A stretch of DNA of 64,000 nt from Mesorhizobium waimense (GTDB lineage Bacteria > Pseudomonadota > Alphaproteobacteria > Rhizobiales > Rhizobiaceae): assembly GCF_003601975.1 (NCBI RefSeq), contig NZ_QZWZ01000021.1, positions 52,844 to 116,843 on the forward strand. Reading direction: 5' to 3'. The notes under the pieces are model-generated. The model did no database searches and was not told where the DNA came from. It worked only from the letters and a program-made list of their open reading frames with translations. Both the position numbers and the translations under genes were made by a program. Position 1 is the first letter of the stretch, and each line of letters opens with the position of its first letter. Of the stretch, positions 36,310 through 45,022 are shown in pieces.

Positions 36310-36630
36310 ATGGACGCCGACAAGGTTTTCAAAGCGCTGGGCGACCCGACACGCAGAAAGCTGCTTGACCTTCTGTGCGAGCAGAACGGGCAGACGCTCG
36401 GCCAGCTTTGCGAAAACCTGGAGATGGCAAGGCAATCCGCCACCCAGCACCTCGACCTGCTGGAGGCGGCCAACCTGGTGAGCACGGTCAAGCGCGGCCG
36501 GGAAAAGCTGCACTTCATCAACCCCGTGCCACTGCACGACATCTACGAGCGGTGGGTGCGAAAATTCGAACGGCAGCGGCTCAGCCTGCTGCACGACCTG
36601 AAGCAAGAACTCGAAGGAGAGGACCGATGA
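36310..36630 (+). CDS. ArsR/SmtB-family transcriptional regulator (SRPBCC-linked type)
   Basis: 106 aa from ATG 36310. The winged helix covers residues 3-85 (VFKALGDPTRRKLLDLLCEQ; LCENLEMARQSATQHLDLLEAANLV). No metal-binding Cys pair (ELCVCDL type) is present, so it is not an As/Cd sensor. It belongs to the ArsR subgroup paired with AHSA1/SRPBCC proteins. It overlaps the SRPBCC gene by ATGA. A perfect palindromic operator lies in its promoter. Confidence 0.92.
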   Translation: MDADKVFKALGDPTRRKLLDLLCEQNGQTLGQLCENLEMARQSATQHLDLLEAANLVSTVKRGREKLHFINPVPLHDIYERWVRKFERQRLSLLHDLKQELEGEDR

Positions 36631-37091
36631 CCAGAGAGACGACCAGTTTTGTCTACGTGACCTATATCCGCTCGACGCCGCAAAAAGTGTTCGAGGCCAT
36701 AACCAGGCCCGATATCGCAAGGTGCTATTGGGGCCACGAGAACGTGTCCGACTGGAAGGCCGGTTCGAAATGGGAACATATCCGCGCCAATGACGAGCGC
36801 ACCGTCGAACTCGTCGGCAAGGTCGTCGAGATCTCGCCGCCGACCCGTCTCGTGATGACCTGGGCGAACGCCTCGCAGGCCGACGACCCGTCGCAATACA
36901 GCCGGGTGACGTTCGGCATCGAGGAATACGACACTATGGTGCGGCTGACCGTCACCCATGACGAGCTCGAAGCCGGCAGCGGCATGGCGAAAGGCATCAG
37001 CCAGGGCTGGCCGGCGGTGCTGTCCAGCATGAAATCCTTCCTCGAAACCGGCAGCGGCATCGACATTTTCGCCAAGCCGAAATCGGCCTGA
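36627..37091 (+). CDS. SRPBCC/AHSA1-family protein
   Basis: 154 aa. START-like hydrophobic-cavity fold: YIRSTPQKVFEAITRPDIARCYWGHENVSDW at the N-terminus and SQGWPAVLSSMKSFLETG at the C-terminal helix. It is translationally coupled to the ArsR regulator. In this arrangement the SRPBCC protein may bind a small ligand or act as the effector of the regulon; the function is unknown. (Segments quoted are split by domain.). Confidence 0.9.
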   Translation: MTRETTSFVYVTYIRSTPQKVFEAITRPDIARCYWGHENVSDWKAGSKWEHIRANDERTVELVGKVVEISPPTRLVMTWANASQADDPSQYSRVTFGIEEYDTMVRLTVTHDELEAGSGMAKGISQGWPAVLSSMKSFLETGSGIDIFAKPKSA

Positions 37092-37110
37092 TCCCAGCGG
37101 GAGAATGACA

Positions 37111-37527
37111 ATGACCAAGCGCTATACCGGCGGATGCGCGTGCGGCGCGATCCGCTTTGAAACAAGCGGCGAGCCCATCTTCCAGAACCACTGCCAATGC
37201 CTCGATTGCCAAAAGCGCAGCGGCACTGGCCACGGATCCTATCTGACCTTCGGCAGGCGCGCCGATATGGCAATTACCGGCGAGGCGAGCACCTGGCGCG
37301 TGGCGGGCGCCAGCGGCAACCAAAAGGTGCACGCTTTCTGCCCGACCTGTGGAACGCCGGTCTATCTGACTTCTGTCGCGATGCCGGAGCTGATAGCAAT
37401 TCACGCGACCAGCCTCGATAACCCCGGCGATTTCGAGCCGCAGGCGGTGACCTACACGATCCGCGGCCATGGCTGGGACATTATGGATCCGTCATTGCAG
37501 GCATTCGAGCGAATGCTGCACGGATAG
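37111..37527 (+). CDS. GFA-family protein (glutathione-dependent formaldehyde-activating fold)
   Basis: 138 aa from ATG 37111 (GGGAG eight bases upstream; ATG 37105 is too close to it). Zinc cysteines are seen in GGCACGAIRF, HCQCLDCQKRSG and FCPTCGTPVYL. The family includes Gfa and CENP-V-like proteins. It is the third gene of the ArsR-SRPBCC operon, 19 bases after the second. The reaction is not certain; many members do not act on formaldehyde. Confidence 0.9.
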   Translation: MTKRYTGGCACGAIRFETSGEPIFQNHCQCLDCQKRSGTGHGSYLTFGRRADMAITGEASTWRVAGASGNQKVHAFCPTCGTPVYLTSVAMPELIAIHATSLDNPGDFEPQAVTYTIRGHGWDIMDPSLQAFERMLHG

Positions 37528-37557
37528 TTCCTCTGGACGCAATCCAGCTTGCTTTTA

Positions 37558-37603
37558 CGCAATTCCGGACAGAAAAACCGCTACACGCTTTTCCTGGAAT
37601 TGC
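37558..37603. repeat. Rhizobial short interspersed palindromic repeat, copy 2
   Basis: CGCAATTCCGGACAG...CTTTTCCTGGAATTGC is the reverse complement, with a few changes, of the copy at 9264-9307. It lies between the convergent GFA and ltrA genes, one base from the ltrA stop codon. Confidence 0.8.
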
Positions 37604-37604
37604 C

Positions 37605-38873
37605 CTAATGCCGTGCCGAGTGCTCGTCGCTTGCGAGTGCTTCCGCCTGGTGGCGGTGTCCGAACGCTTCGTAGCCGACGACAGTCACGACCGGCGCCAG
37701 CATCAGAACGATCAGACAGACCGCCATGTCGACGCCGGCAAGCGCGGCGAGAATGGCAAGTGCGACGACGGCCACGGTCGCGAGCAACAGCCAGATGTGA
37801 AACGGATCGAAGCGCGGAACAAGGTAGTAGTAGAGCGCATAGATCAGTCCCAGGAAAACACCCACGGGGATGGCGGCCGTAAGCAGCGTCGCGAGCGGAC
37901 CGATGTGAGACTTGTGCTCGATGAAATAGGCCGCCACGTGGAGCCCGGCGCCGGTCGCAACGATGGCGGTCACGATCAGCATCTGCCCATAACCCCAGAC
38001 GAATGCGCGATCGCGGTGGGCATGAAGGATCCGCGCGGAAGGCAGTATGTAATAGACCCACCACATGCCGAAGGTCAGCCCGGTGCCGGCGATGCAAACC
38101 AATGCCGCATCCATGGTCCAGCCCTGCTCCTCGACCACGGCCGACAGCGACGCGAGCGTGCCGACGACACCCTCGCCGAGCGCGATGATGGCGAACAGGC
38201 TATGACGCTCGGCAATATGATGGGCATGCCAGGGCGTGCCGCCATCCTTGTGTTCGGCAATCACCGGCCCCGCCAATTCGACCAATGCGAGGACACAGGC
38301 GAGTACAAGGCTGACGCCGACCGAGAAATCGGCGAGGATCTGCACCACCCAGCCGACCTGGGCCACCGATATGGCTGTGGCGTAGGTCAGGCAGGCCCGG
38401 CGCCGATCAGGGTCCTGTCGGGCGGCGCGCAGCCATTGGAACACCATGGCCAGGCGCATGATCACGTAGCCCAGCACCATGACCGAATTGTCGAGGTGCT
38501 CGCCGTGCTCGATCGAGGCGAACATGCGCGGCAGGCCGATTGCCAGCACCAGCACGCCAATCATCTGCACCATGGTGATGAGGCGGAAAATCCAGTCATC
38601 GGTATCGTAGGCCGAGGAGAACCATGAAAAATTGACCCAGGCCCAGCAGATGGCGAAGCTTGCGAAGCCAAAGCCCAGCAGGGCCGCCGCATAGTGGCCT
38701 TCAGCCAGCGCATGCGCGAACTGGGATGAGGCAAGGCCGAAAGCTGTTACGAAAGTCAGGTCGAACAGAAGTTCGAGCGGGGTTGCGACGCGATGCTCCT
38801 CATGCGGATGGCGTCCAGCCATGCGTCGGACGTGATGATGGAGCGTCTCGGAACTGACAGGCGTGGTGTTCAT
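37605..38873 (-). CDS. Low-temperature-requirement A (LtrA) family membrane protein
   Basis: 422 aa with about 11-12 hydrophobic helices. The family motifs TPLELLFDLTFVTAFG at the N-terminus, WAWVNFSWFSSAYDTDDW and HIAERHSLFAIIALGEGVVG are all clear. The function of LtrA proteins is not established. It converges on the GFA gene. Confidence 0.93.
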   Translation of the reverse strand: MNTTPVSSETLHHHVRRMAGRHPHEEHRVATPLELLFDLTFVTAFGLASSQFAHALAEGHYAAALLGFGFASFAICWAWVNFSWFSSAYDTDDWIFRLITMVQMIGVLVLAIGLPRMFASIEHGEHLDNSVMVLGYVIMRLAMVFQWLRAARQDPDRRRACLTYATAISVAQVGWVVQILADFSVGVSLVLACVLALVELAGPVIAEHKDGGTPWHAHHIAERHSLFAIIALGEGVVGTLASLSAVVEEQGWTMDAALVCIAGTGLTFGMWWVYYILPSARILHAHRDRAFVWGYGQMLIVTAIVATGAGLHVAAYFIEHKSHIGPLATLLTAAIPVGVFLGLIYALYYYLVPRFDPFHIWLLLATVAVVALAILAALAGVDMAVCLIVLMLAPVVTVVGYEAFGHRHQAEALASDEHSARH

Positions 38874-38927
38874 CGCGCGCTCTTCGTTGGGCCTCGTCGA
38901 CCGACACTAGAGGCACGGCAGAAAGCG

Positions 38928-40052
38928 TCAAGGCGCGCCGACTGCACGCGGCCAAAGGCCAGCGCGTTTGTAGCCTCGCGCCGTCCAAACGGCCTGGCCA
39001 GGCAGCCGGCTCACTGCCGTCTCGGCCATCGCATCTGCCAGGCTCAAGCCCCATTGCTGGCGGCAATAGTCGCGGAAATCGAAGCACGGCAGGCCGGGAC
39101 AAACCTCGAACTCGATGAGATGAACGCGGTCGGCGGCCTCGATCCTGACATCGATGGAAAACACATCGCGCAGGCCAAGCGCGACGACCAACCGCTCGGC
39201 GATGCCGCGGATTTTTGCGTCGGCTGCCGGCAGGCTGGCAGCAACCGGAACAAGCACGGGTTCGGTATAATGGCCGGCAGCCTTTGCCGCTTCGCCGGTT
39301 TCACCATAGAGCACCAGACTGTCTGCCATGGTCTGGAAATCGCCGCCCGAATCGACAAAAGCGATGCCGAGCGCCTCGACGCCGGTATCCGGCTTCAGGC
39401 CAAGGAAACTGGCGCGCGCATTGCGGCCGGGGATATAGGGCTGGACGACGACATCGTCGCGATAGGCGGCAAAAACACGCCGGCTAAGCTCCAGCGCGTG
39501 GCCGAGATCATAGCAGCGGGAGTCAGGCCAGATGCCGATCTTGGCGCCGAGCCGGTTCGGCTTGACGAACCAGCCATCCGCCGAGGCCGGCGGCTCGACC
39601 AGCCAGCTTCCGTCGCGCGCCAGGCCGGCCTGCGGCACCGGCAGGCCGAGCGCGCCGAGCACGGCGCCGGAGCGGAACTTGTCCTGGCAGAGCGCAAACA
39701 GCGCGTCATCGGCGCCGATCGTCTTCAGGCCGTTCAGCCGCGCCTGTACAGGGCCGGCCGCGCCGCGAAAATAAGCAATGCCGTCTGTCAGCGTCCATAC
39801 CAGCGTGGTGCTCGGATCGGCTCCGGAGAGCACACCCGTCGCATCGTCGAGCGCCACCGGCACGAAGCCGAAACCACGTTTGTCACAGGCGGTGGCAAGC
39901 GCATCGAATTCGCGGGCGAGATCGGTCGACTGCGCCAGGTAGGACGAAATCTCGGCGGCGCGTCCCGGTACATGACCATCGGCGACCAGTCGGTCAAAAC
40001 AGGCCTGTTCCGGCTCGTAGACGAGGATCAGTTTTGGCTGGCGGCTCGACAT
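38928..40052 (-). CDS. ATP-grasp-fold protein (D-Ala-D-Ala-ligase-like), unknown substrate
   Basis: 374 aa. The C-terminal half looks like ATP-grasp: the phosphate/lysine strand SADGWFVKPNRLGAKIGIW, the adenine-region VVVQPYIPGRNARASFLG, and the metal-binding HLIEFEVCPGLPCFDFRDY, where E and the NxGL-like loop of D-Ala ligases are replaced by E-V-CPGL. The N-terminal half has LILVYEPEQA and VWTLTDGIAYFRGAAGPVQA, matching the D-Ala ligase N-domain in outline. No pathway partner is next to it, so the substrate is open. Confidence 0.7.
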   Translation of the reverse strand: MSSRQPKLILVYEPEQACFDRLVADGHVPGRAAEISSYLAQSTDLAREFDALATACDKRGFGFVPVALDDATGVLSGADPSTTLVWTLTDGIAYFRGAAGPVQARLNGLKTIGADDALFALCQDKFRSGAVLGALGLPVPQAGLARDGSWLVEPPASADGWFVKPNRLGAKIGIWPDSRCYDLGHALELSRRVFAAYRDDVVVQPYIPGRNARASFLGLKPDTGVEALGIAFVDSGGDFQTMADSLVLYGETGEAAKAAGHYTEPVLVPVAASLPAADAKIRGIAERLVVALGLRDVFSIDVRIEAADRVHLIEFEVCPGLPCFDFRDYCRQQWGLSLADAMAETAVSRLPGQAVWTARGYKRAGLWPRAVGAP

Positions 40053-40158
40053 CGATCAACTCCCGGCAATGCACCACCTTCGCATGGCGCCTGCCATTGG
40101 CTTTCGCGAAACCGACCGCTGCGGACGGTCGCGTAACAGCGTCCTCCAATCAGGAGAG

Positions 40159-41037
40159 TCAGGCGATCAGCACGCGCGGCTCGAAGCGGCCGTTGACGGG
40201 AATATCGATCAGAAAGGTCATGCCTGCTTGCGGGTCGAGCTTGCGCTGCTTGTCGTCCTTGCCCTTCCAGGCCGAGGTCACCGCCAACCTATCGGCCTTC
40301 GCGCCGACAAAGGCGGGACAGGACGGCTGCGTCACCGGCATGGCGACTTCGCGCAGCAGTGTGCCGTCGGGCCCATAGGCCTTGACCGCCTTGCCGCCCC
40401 AGACGGCGTTCCACAGCACGCCGTCGCGGTCGACGACCGAGCCGTCGACATAGCCCTTGGCCAAACGGTGATCTACGAAGACCTTCGGCTCGCCGACGGG
40501 CAAGCCGGTCGCCGGATCGCAGGCGACGCGCATCAGCAGCCCGGTGCCGGTGTCGGTGTAATAGGCGACCGCTCCGTCCTCGGAAAAGCAGATCGAGTTC
40601 GACACGGTGATGCCGGAATACAGCTTGCGCAACTCACCCTTGAAGAACCAGTAGATTGAGCCTGCACCTTTTTCTTCGCCCTTGCCCATCGTGCCGACCC
40701 AGAAGGCACCGCAGGGATGGACGCGCGAATCGTTCGAGCGCGTCAGCGGGTTGTCGGCCTCGATCGGCGTGTGCAGCGTCAGCTTGCCGGTTGCGACATC
40801 GCGGATATGCAGGCCGGTTTCGCTGGCGATCAGCTGGCGCTTGTCATCGATGATGGCAATGGCGCTGGCCATCAGGCCAAGCTCATGGATCTTCAGCGCG
40901 CCGGAGGTAACGCCCTGCTCCAACAGCAGGCCATTGACGATCTCGAACCAGAACAGCGCATCGGTGCCGGGATCATAGCTCGGCCCCTCGCCGAGCTGAC
41001 AGATCTGGTCGCAAAAGACCGAAACCGTGTCCATCAT
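40159..41037 (-). CDS. SMP-30/gluconolactonase family lactonase
   Basis: 292 aa six-bladed propeller. Metal ligands of the family: the glutamate in QLGEGPSYDPGTD, the Asn in VSNSICFSEDG and the Asp in YVDGSVVDRDG. It hydrolyses aldonolactones. It is the last gene of an operon with a KDPGal aldolase, a KDGal kinase and an SDR dehydrogenase. Galactonolactonase is therefore a likely role; arabino- or fuconolactone are alternatives. It overlaps the aldolase gene by four bases. Confidence 0.9.
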   Translation of the reverse strand: MMDTVSVFCDQICQLGEGPSYDPGTDALFWFEIVNGLLLEQGVTSGALKIHELGLMASAIAIIDDKRQLIASETGLHIRDVATGKLTLHTPIEADNPLTRSNDSRVHPCGAFWVGTMGKGEEKGAGSIYWFFKGELRKLYSGITVSNSICFSEDGAVAYYTDTGTGLLMRVACDPATGLPVGEPKVFVDHRLAKGYVDGSVVDRDGVLWNAVWGGKAVKAYGPDGTLLREVAMPVTQPSCPAFVGAKADRLAVTSAWKGKDDKQRKLDPQAGMTFLIDIPVNGRFEPRVLIA

Positions 41038-41672
41038 GCACCCCCGAAAGCCATGTCCCAGGCCGCCACCGCGGCGCGGGCGCGGGCCGCCACCTGGTCG
41101 ACGCGCATGCCCGGTTTGAACAGGCTGGAGCCGAGGCCGAAGACGGTGACGCCAACCGCTTTATAGCCGGCAAAATCTTTTTCCGAGACGCCGCCGACGG
41201 CACCGATCAGCGTGTCTGCCGGCAGCACCGCACGCACGGCCGAGATGCCGCCCGCACCCAGCACGCTGGCCGGAAAGAATTTAAGCGCCGAGGCGCCGAG
41301 CCGGATGGCCTGGAACGCTTCGGTCGGCGTGAAGACGCCAGGCATCGTCACCATGCCGTGGTCCATGGCGCGGCGCATCACGTCGGCGTCGATGTTGGGG
41401 CTGACCAGCAGCCTGCCGCCGGCCTTGTGCAGGCCGTCGACATCGACCGGTGTCAGCACCGTGCCGGCGCCGACCAGCGCGGTCGCCGGAAGCGCCTCGG
41501 CGATGCTGGCGATCGAGGAAAACGGGTCCGGCGAATTGAGCGGCACCTCGATTGCCTCGATGCCGGCCTCGAAAACCGCTGTGCCGACGGCCACCGCCTC
41601 TGCGGGCCTCAGCCCGCGCAGGATGGCGACCAGGCCGCGCTTGAGCTGAGGAAAAGGTGCGGTCTGGGTCAC
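41034..41672 (-). CDS. dgoA: 2-dehydro-3-deoxy-6-phosphogalactonate aldolase
   Basis: 212 aa from a GTG start at 41672, with GGAG seven bases upstream; the GTG overlaps the dgoK stop (GTGA). Class I aldolase of the KDPG/KDPGal family: the Schiff-base lysine is in ALKFFPASVLG, IEVPLNSPDPFSSI holds the glutamate, and VGAGTVLTPVD is conserved. It splits KDPGal to pyruvate and glyceraldehyde-3-phosphate. Confidence 0.92.
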   Translation of the reverse strand: MTQTAPFPQLKRGLVAILRGLRPAEAVAVGTAVFEAGIEAIEVPLNSPDPFSSIASIAEALPATALVGAGTVLTPVDVDGLHKAGGRLLVSPNIDADVMRRAMDHGMVTMPGVFTPTEAFQAIRLGASALKFFPASVLGAGGISAVRAVLPADTLIGAVGGVSEKDFAGYKAVGVTVFGLGSSLFKPGMRVDQVAARARAAVAAWDMAFGGA

Positions 41673-42613
41673 GTTGCAACTCCACTTCTGGCAATCATGC
41701 CGTTTTCGCGCGCGGCCTCGACCAGGCCGGCTCGCACCGCCTCGTCGGCGTCGACGCTCCTGACGGCAAGCCCGGCAAGGTCGAGTGCTGCTCCATAGAG
41801 ACTGGCAAGCGCGCCGGAGGCGACCAGCGCGACGGGTGCCGCACCTGCCCCATAGCGGCGCTTTGCCGAAGCGATCTCGCCGCCGATCAGCAGGCCGGAC
41901 AGGCAGGCGGCGGCATCGTCGGGCTGCAGGTCCTGCAGCAGGCCTGCAGCGCGGATCGAAAACAGCTTTGAGGTGACGTCGCCGCCCTCGGCCAGCGCGC
42001 TGCGGCACCACTCCTGGAAGAACGGACTGTCCGGCGCGACAGGCTTCGGCTGCTCGCCCAGCGAATGGCGCAGGATCGAATGCGCCGCAAGCACCGAGAA
42101 CAGCTCGCCGGTCGGCCAGGTGCCGAAGCCGGCAACCGCGCCGTCCTCGACCAGGACCCATTTCGAATGCGTGCCCGGCATGCAGACGAGATGGCGGCCG
42201 TTTGCCGGCAAACCGGAGCCGGCAAGCTGGGTTTCCTCGCCGCGCATGACATCGGGCGCATCGGCGAGGCGCTGGGCGAGGCCGGGCACGATGCGGATAT
42301 CACGCTGCTGGCCGGGAACACGGGCAGCACCGGCAAGGATGGCGCCGATCGGCGCCGGCACGGCGACATAGGGCGCCTCGAGCCAGCCCTGGCGGGAGCC
42401 GGCCATGCCGCAGACAATGACCGGTAGCGCCTCCGGTGCGCCGAGAGCCGCGAGGTGCCCTTCAAGTATGGTGGAAAAGCCTTTCTGCTGCGCGGTGATC
42501 AGCCCGTCGTCGCCGCGACGCTCGGCGAGAACCTTGCCGGCTTCATCGACCAGCCAGACCCGCATCCGGGTCGTGCCCCAGTCGACGGCCGCGACCGCCG
42601 GTAGCGCGCTCAC
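41669..42613 (-). CDS. dgoK: 2-dehydro-3-deoxygalactonokinase
   Basis: 314 aa, DgoK family. The N-terminal ATP motif is AVDWGTTRMRVWLVDEAGKV; MPGTHSKWVLVEDGAVAGF is the family signature. It phosphorylates KDGal to KDPGal. It overlaps the SDR gene upstream and dgoA downstream, four bases each. Confidence 0.93.
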   Translation of the reverse strand: MSALPAVAAVDWGTTRMRVWLVDEAGKVLAERRGDDGLITAQQKGFSTILEGHLAALGAPEALPVIVCGMAGSRQGWLEAPYVAVPAPIGAILAGAARVPGQQRDIRIVPGLAQRLADAPDVMRGEETQLAGSGLPANGRHLVCMPGTHSKWVLVEDGAVAGFGTWPTGELFSVLAAHSILRHSLGEQPKPVAPDSPFFQEWCRSALAEGGDVTSKLFSIRAAGLLQDLQPDDAAACLSGLLIGGEIASAKRRYGAGAAPVALVASGALASLYGAALDLAGLAVRSVDADEAVRAGLVEAARENGMIARSGVAT

Positions 42614-43377
42614 AGGAAGCCTCCATCGACGATCAGCATCTGGGCGGTCAGCATGCGCGAGGCGTCGGACGCCAGGAACAGCACCGTGCCGACGATATCA
42701 TCGGGCTGCATGACCTCCTTGATGCACTGCTTGGCGACATGAGCGGCGAGCCCCTGCTCGGTGACCCAGAGCTCCTTCTGCCGTTCGGTGATCACCCAGC
42801 CGGGCGCCAGCGCGTTGACGCGGATGCGGTCGGCGCCGAGTTTGCCGGCGAGCCCCTTGGTGAGGCCGAGGATACCGGCCTTGGCGGCCGTATAGGCCGG
42901 CATGTCCGGGTGGTTGATGAGGTAGGACGTCGAGGTGAAATTGATGATCGAGCCGCCGCCGGCCCGCTTCATGCCCGGTGCCACAGCCTGCGCGGTGAAG
43001 AAATGCGGACGCAGGTTGACCGCGTGGTTGTTGTCCCAGAACTCGACGGTGACGTCCTCGACAGCATGGCGGTCGTCGAGCGCGGCGTTGTTCACCAGCA
43101 CGGTGATATCGCCATGCGCCGCGGCCGCTTTGGCGGCTGAGGCCCGCAGCGCCTCGATGTCGCGCAGGTCGGTCTTGAGGTAGAGCGGCCGTCGGCCAAG
43201 TTCGTTTTCGATGCGATCGGCAAGTGCTGTGCTCGGGCCGTCGGCGATGTCGATGAAGGCAACCTTCGCGCCCTGCCGGGAGAAGCCTTCGGTCAGCGCG
43301 GCGCCGATGCCGGAGCCGCCGCCGGTGATCAGCACCGAAGCGCCCTCAAGGTCGGCGAAACGCGCCGATGGCATCAT
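42610..43377 (-). CDS. SDR-family dehydrogenase (probable sugar 1-dehydrogenase)
   Basis: 255 aa from ATG 43377 (GGAGAG seven bases upstream). Classical SDR motifs: ITGGGSGIGAALTEGF (NAD(P) loop), LVNNAALDD, catalytic Ser in INFTSTSYL and YTAAKAG (YxxxK). As the first gene of a lactonase-KDGal kinase-KDPGal aldolase operon it is likely a galactose (or fucose/arabinose) dehydrogenase. The dehydratase that would complete the De Ley-Doudoroff route is not in the window. Confidence 0.88.
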   Translation of the reverse strand: MMPSARFADLEGASVLITGGGSGIGAALTEGFSRQGAKVAFIDIADGPSTALADRIENELGRRPLYLKTDLRDIEALRASAAKAAAAHGDITVLVNNAALDDRHAVEDVTVEFWDNNHAVNLRPHFFTAQAVAPGMKRAGGGSIINFTSTSYLINHPDMPAYTAAKAGILGLTKGLAGKLGADRIRVNALAPGWVITERQKELWVTEQGLAAHVAKQCIKEVMQPDDIVGTVLFLASDASRMLTAQMLIVDGGFL

Positions 43378-43529
43378 GTTTTTTCTCTCCGTTATGGACG
43401 GCGCGCATCCTAGCCAGCGATCTCCAGCGAGCAAGGGCGAAAAACAGATTTTGGCGCTTATGTCTGACAAAATGGACGGAGGCGCCCCACCGGGCCGCCG
43501 GATAGGCGAGGCTGTGACGGGAAACGCCG

Positions 43530-44879
43530 TCAGATCGCCTTGGCGCGCAAGGCACCGCGATAGGAGTCGCGAAGATAGCCGAGCGTGGCGTCGGCGTCGA
43601 CCGGCTTGCCGAACAGGTAGCCCTGCCCGCCGGCGCAGCCGAACTGGACGAGGCGGTCGGCCTGCGCCTCTTCCTCGATACCCTCGGCGACCACGTCCAT
43701 GCCGAGCCCCTCGCACATTGCGAGAATGGCGCGGATGATGTGTTCCGAAGGCCGGTCGTCGAGGATGGAGGAGACGAAGGCACGGTCGATCTTGAGCTTG
43801 TCGAAATGGAACTCGCGCAGGCGACCGAGCGAGGACTGGCCGGTGCCGAAATCGTCGAGCGAAACGCGGATGCCGACGCGGCGCAGATCCTCGACGATCT
43901 TCTCGGCCGAGGCCGGATCGTTCATCAGGCCGGTTTCGGTGATCTCGATCTCCAGCCGGCGCGGATCGAAGCCGGTGCGGTCGAGGATCGCCAATATGTG
44001 CAGGCCGGTGTTCTGGTCGACGAGCTGCGACGGCGAGAGGTTGAAGGACAGGAACAGATCGTTCGGCCAACTGCGGGCGGCCTCGGTGGCCTTGCGCAGC
44101 ACCAGCTGCGACAGCGGGCCGATGATGCCGCGTTCCTCGGCGATCGGGATGAAGACGCTCGGCGGCACCATGCCGAGGTCGCGATCGGTCCAGCGCGCCA
44201 GTGTCTCGAAGCCGATGGTGCGGCGAGTGGTGAGATCGACGATGGGCTGGAAATGCGGCTCCACCTCGCCGGCCGAAACGGCGCGGCGCAGTGCCTGCTC
44301 GATGCGGGTAACGCGCTTGGCGGCTTCCTCCATCTCGCGGGTGTAGACGACGACCCGACCCCGGCCAGAGCGCTTGGCGTGGTAGAGCGCAGTTTCGGCC
44401 TTGTTGACCAGGATCTCGGTGGTCTCGTCGCCGGAGTAAAACAGCGAGCAGCCGACCGAGGCCGAAAGCCTGGCGGTGCGTTCGCCGACATCATAGGGCG
44501 CCGAAAGGATCTCGATCAGCATGCGCGACTTTTCCGCCGCCGCCTCCTCGCTGAACACCATCGGATAGAGATAGGCGAACTCGTCGGCACCGATCCGGCA
44601 AACGGTGGAATAGCTGTCCATCGACGCGCGCAGCCGCATCGCCACCTGGATCAGGATGTCGTCGCCGGCCTTGTGGCCGAACAGGTCGTTGATCGGCTTG
44701 AAGCCGTCGAGGTCGAGGATGCCGACGGTAAAGGGCGCCGGATCCTCGGACCGATCGCTGATCAGGCGGTCGACCTTGTCGAAGAAACGGCGATGATTGC
44801 CAAGCCCGGTCAACGCATCCGTGAACGCCAGATCCGTGTTTTCCTTGGCGGCCTGCCCGGTGCCAAACGTCGTTTGCAT
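43530..44879 (-). CDS. GGDEF-EAL domain protein with altered signature motifs
   Basis: 449 aa from ATG 44879 (AGGA six bases upstream); ATG 44909 is an alternative. The GGDEF domain (about 20-180) has DLDGFKPINDLFGHKAGDD, but the signature reads GADEF in CRIGADEFAYL. The EAL domain (about 195-440) reads ETL in GFETLARW and otherwise keeps NLSPSQL, EITETGL, LDDFGTGQSSL, KIDRAFV and AEGIEEEAQ. Probably a c-di-GMP phosphodiesterase with a weak or inactive cyclase half. No membrane or PAS domain, so it is cytoplasmic. Confidence 0.9.
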   Translation of the reverse strand: MQTTFGTGQAAKENTDLAFTDALTGLGNHRRFFDKVDRLISDRSEDPAPFTVGILDLDGFKPINDLFGHKAGDDILIQVAMRLRASMDSYSTVCRIGADEFAYLYPMVFSEEAAAEKSRMLIEILSAPYDVGERTARLSASVGCSLFYSGDETTEILVNKAETALYHAKRSGRGRVVVYTREMEEAAKRVTRIEQALRRAVSAGEVEPHFQPIVDLTTRRTIGFETLARWTDRDLGMVPPSVFIPIAEERGIIGPLSQLVLRKATEAARSWPNDLFLSFNLSPSQLVDQNTGLHILAILDRTGFDPRRLEIEITETGLMNDPASAEKIVEDLRRVGIRVSLDDFGTGQSSLGRLREFHFDKLKIDRAFVSSILDDRPSEHIIRAILAMCEGLGMDVVAEGIEEEAQADRLVQFGCAGGQGYLFGKPVDADATLGYLRDSYRGALRAKAI

Positions 44880-45022
44880 CGGTGTTCCTGTTTGCACCTC
44901 TGAATTCATGCGCAGACTGGCAGCAAACCCTTTAGGAAACGTATCGCGAAATCGATTTTTTCGTCGGCTGAAAAAAGGCCGCCGATCGTATGAATTGTCC
45001 GACTTTGAAGGGGCGGATGCCG

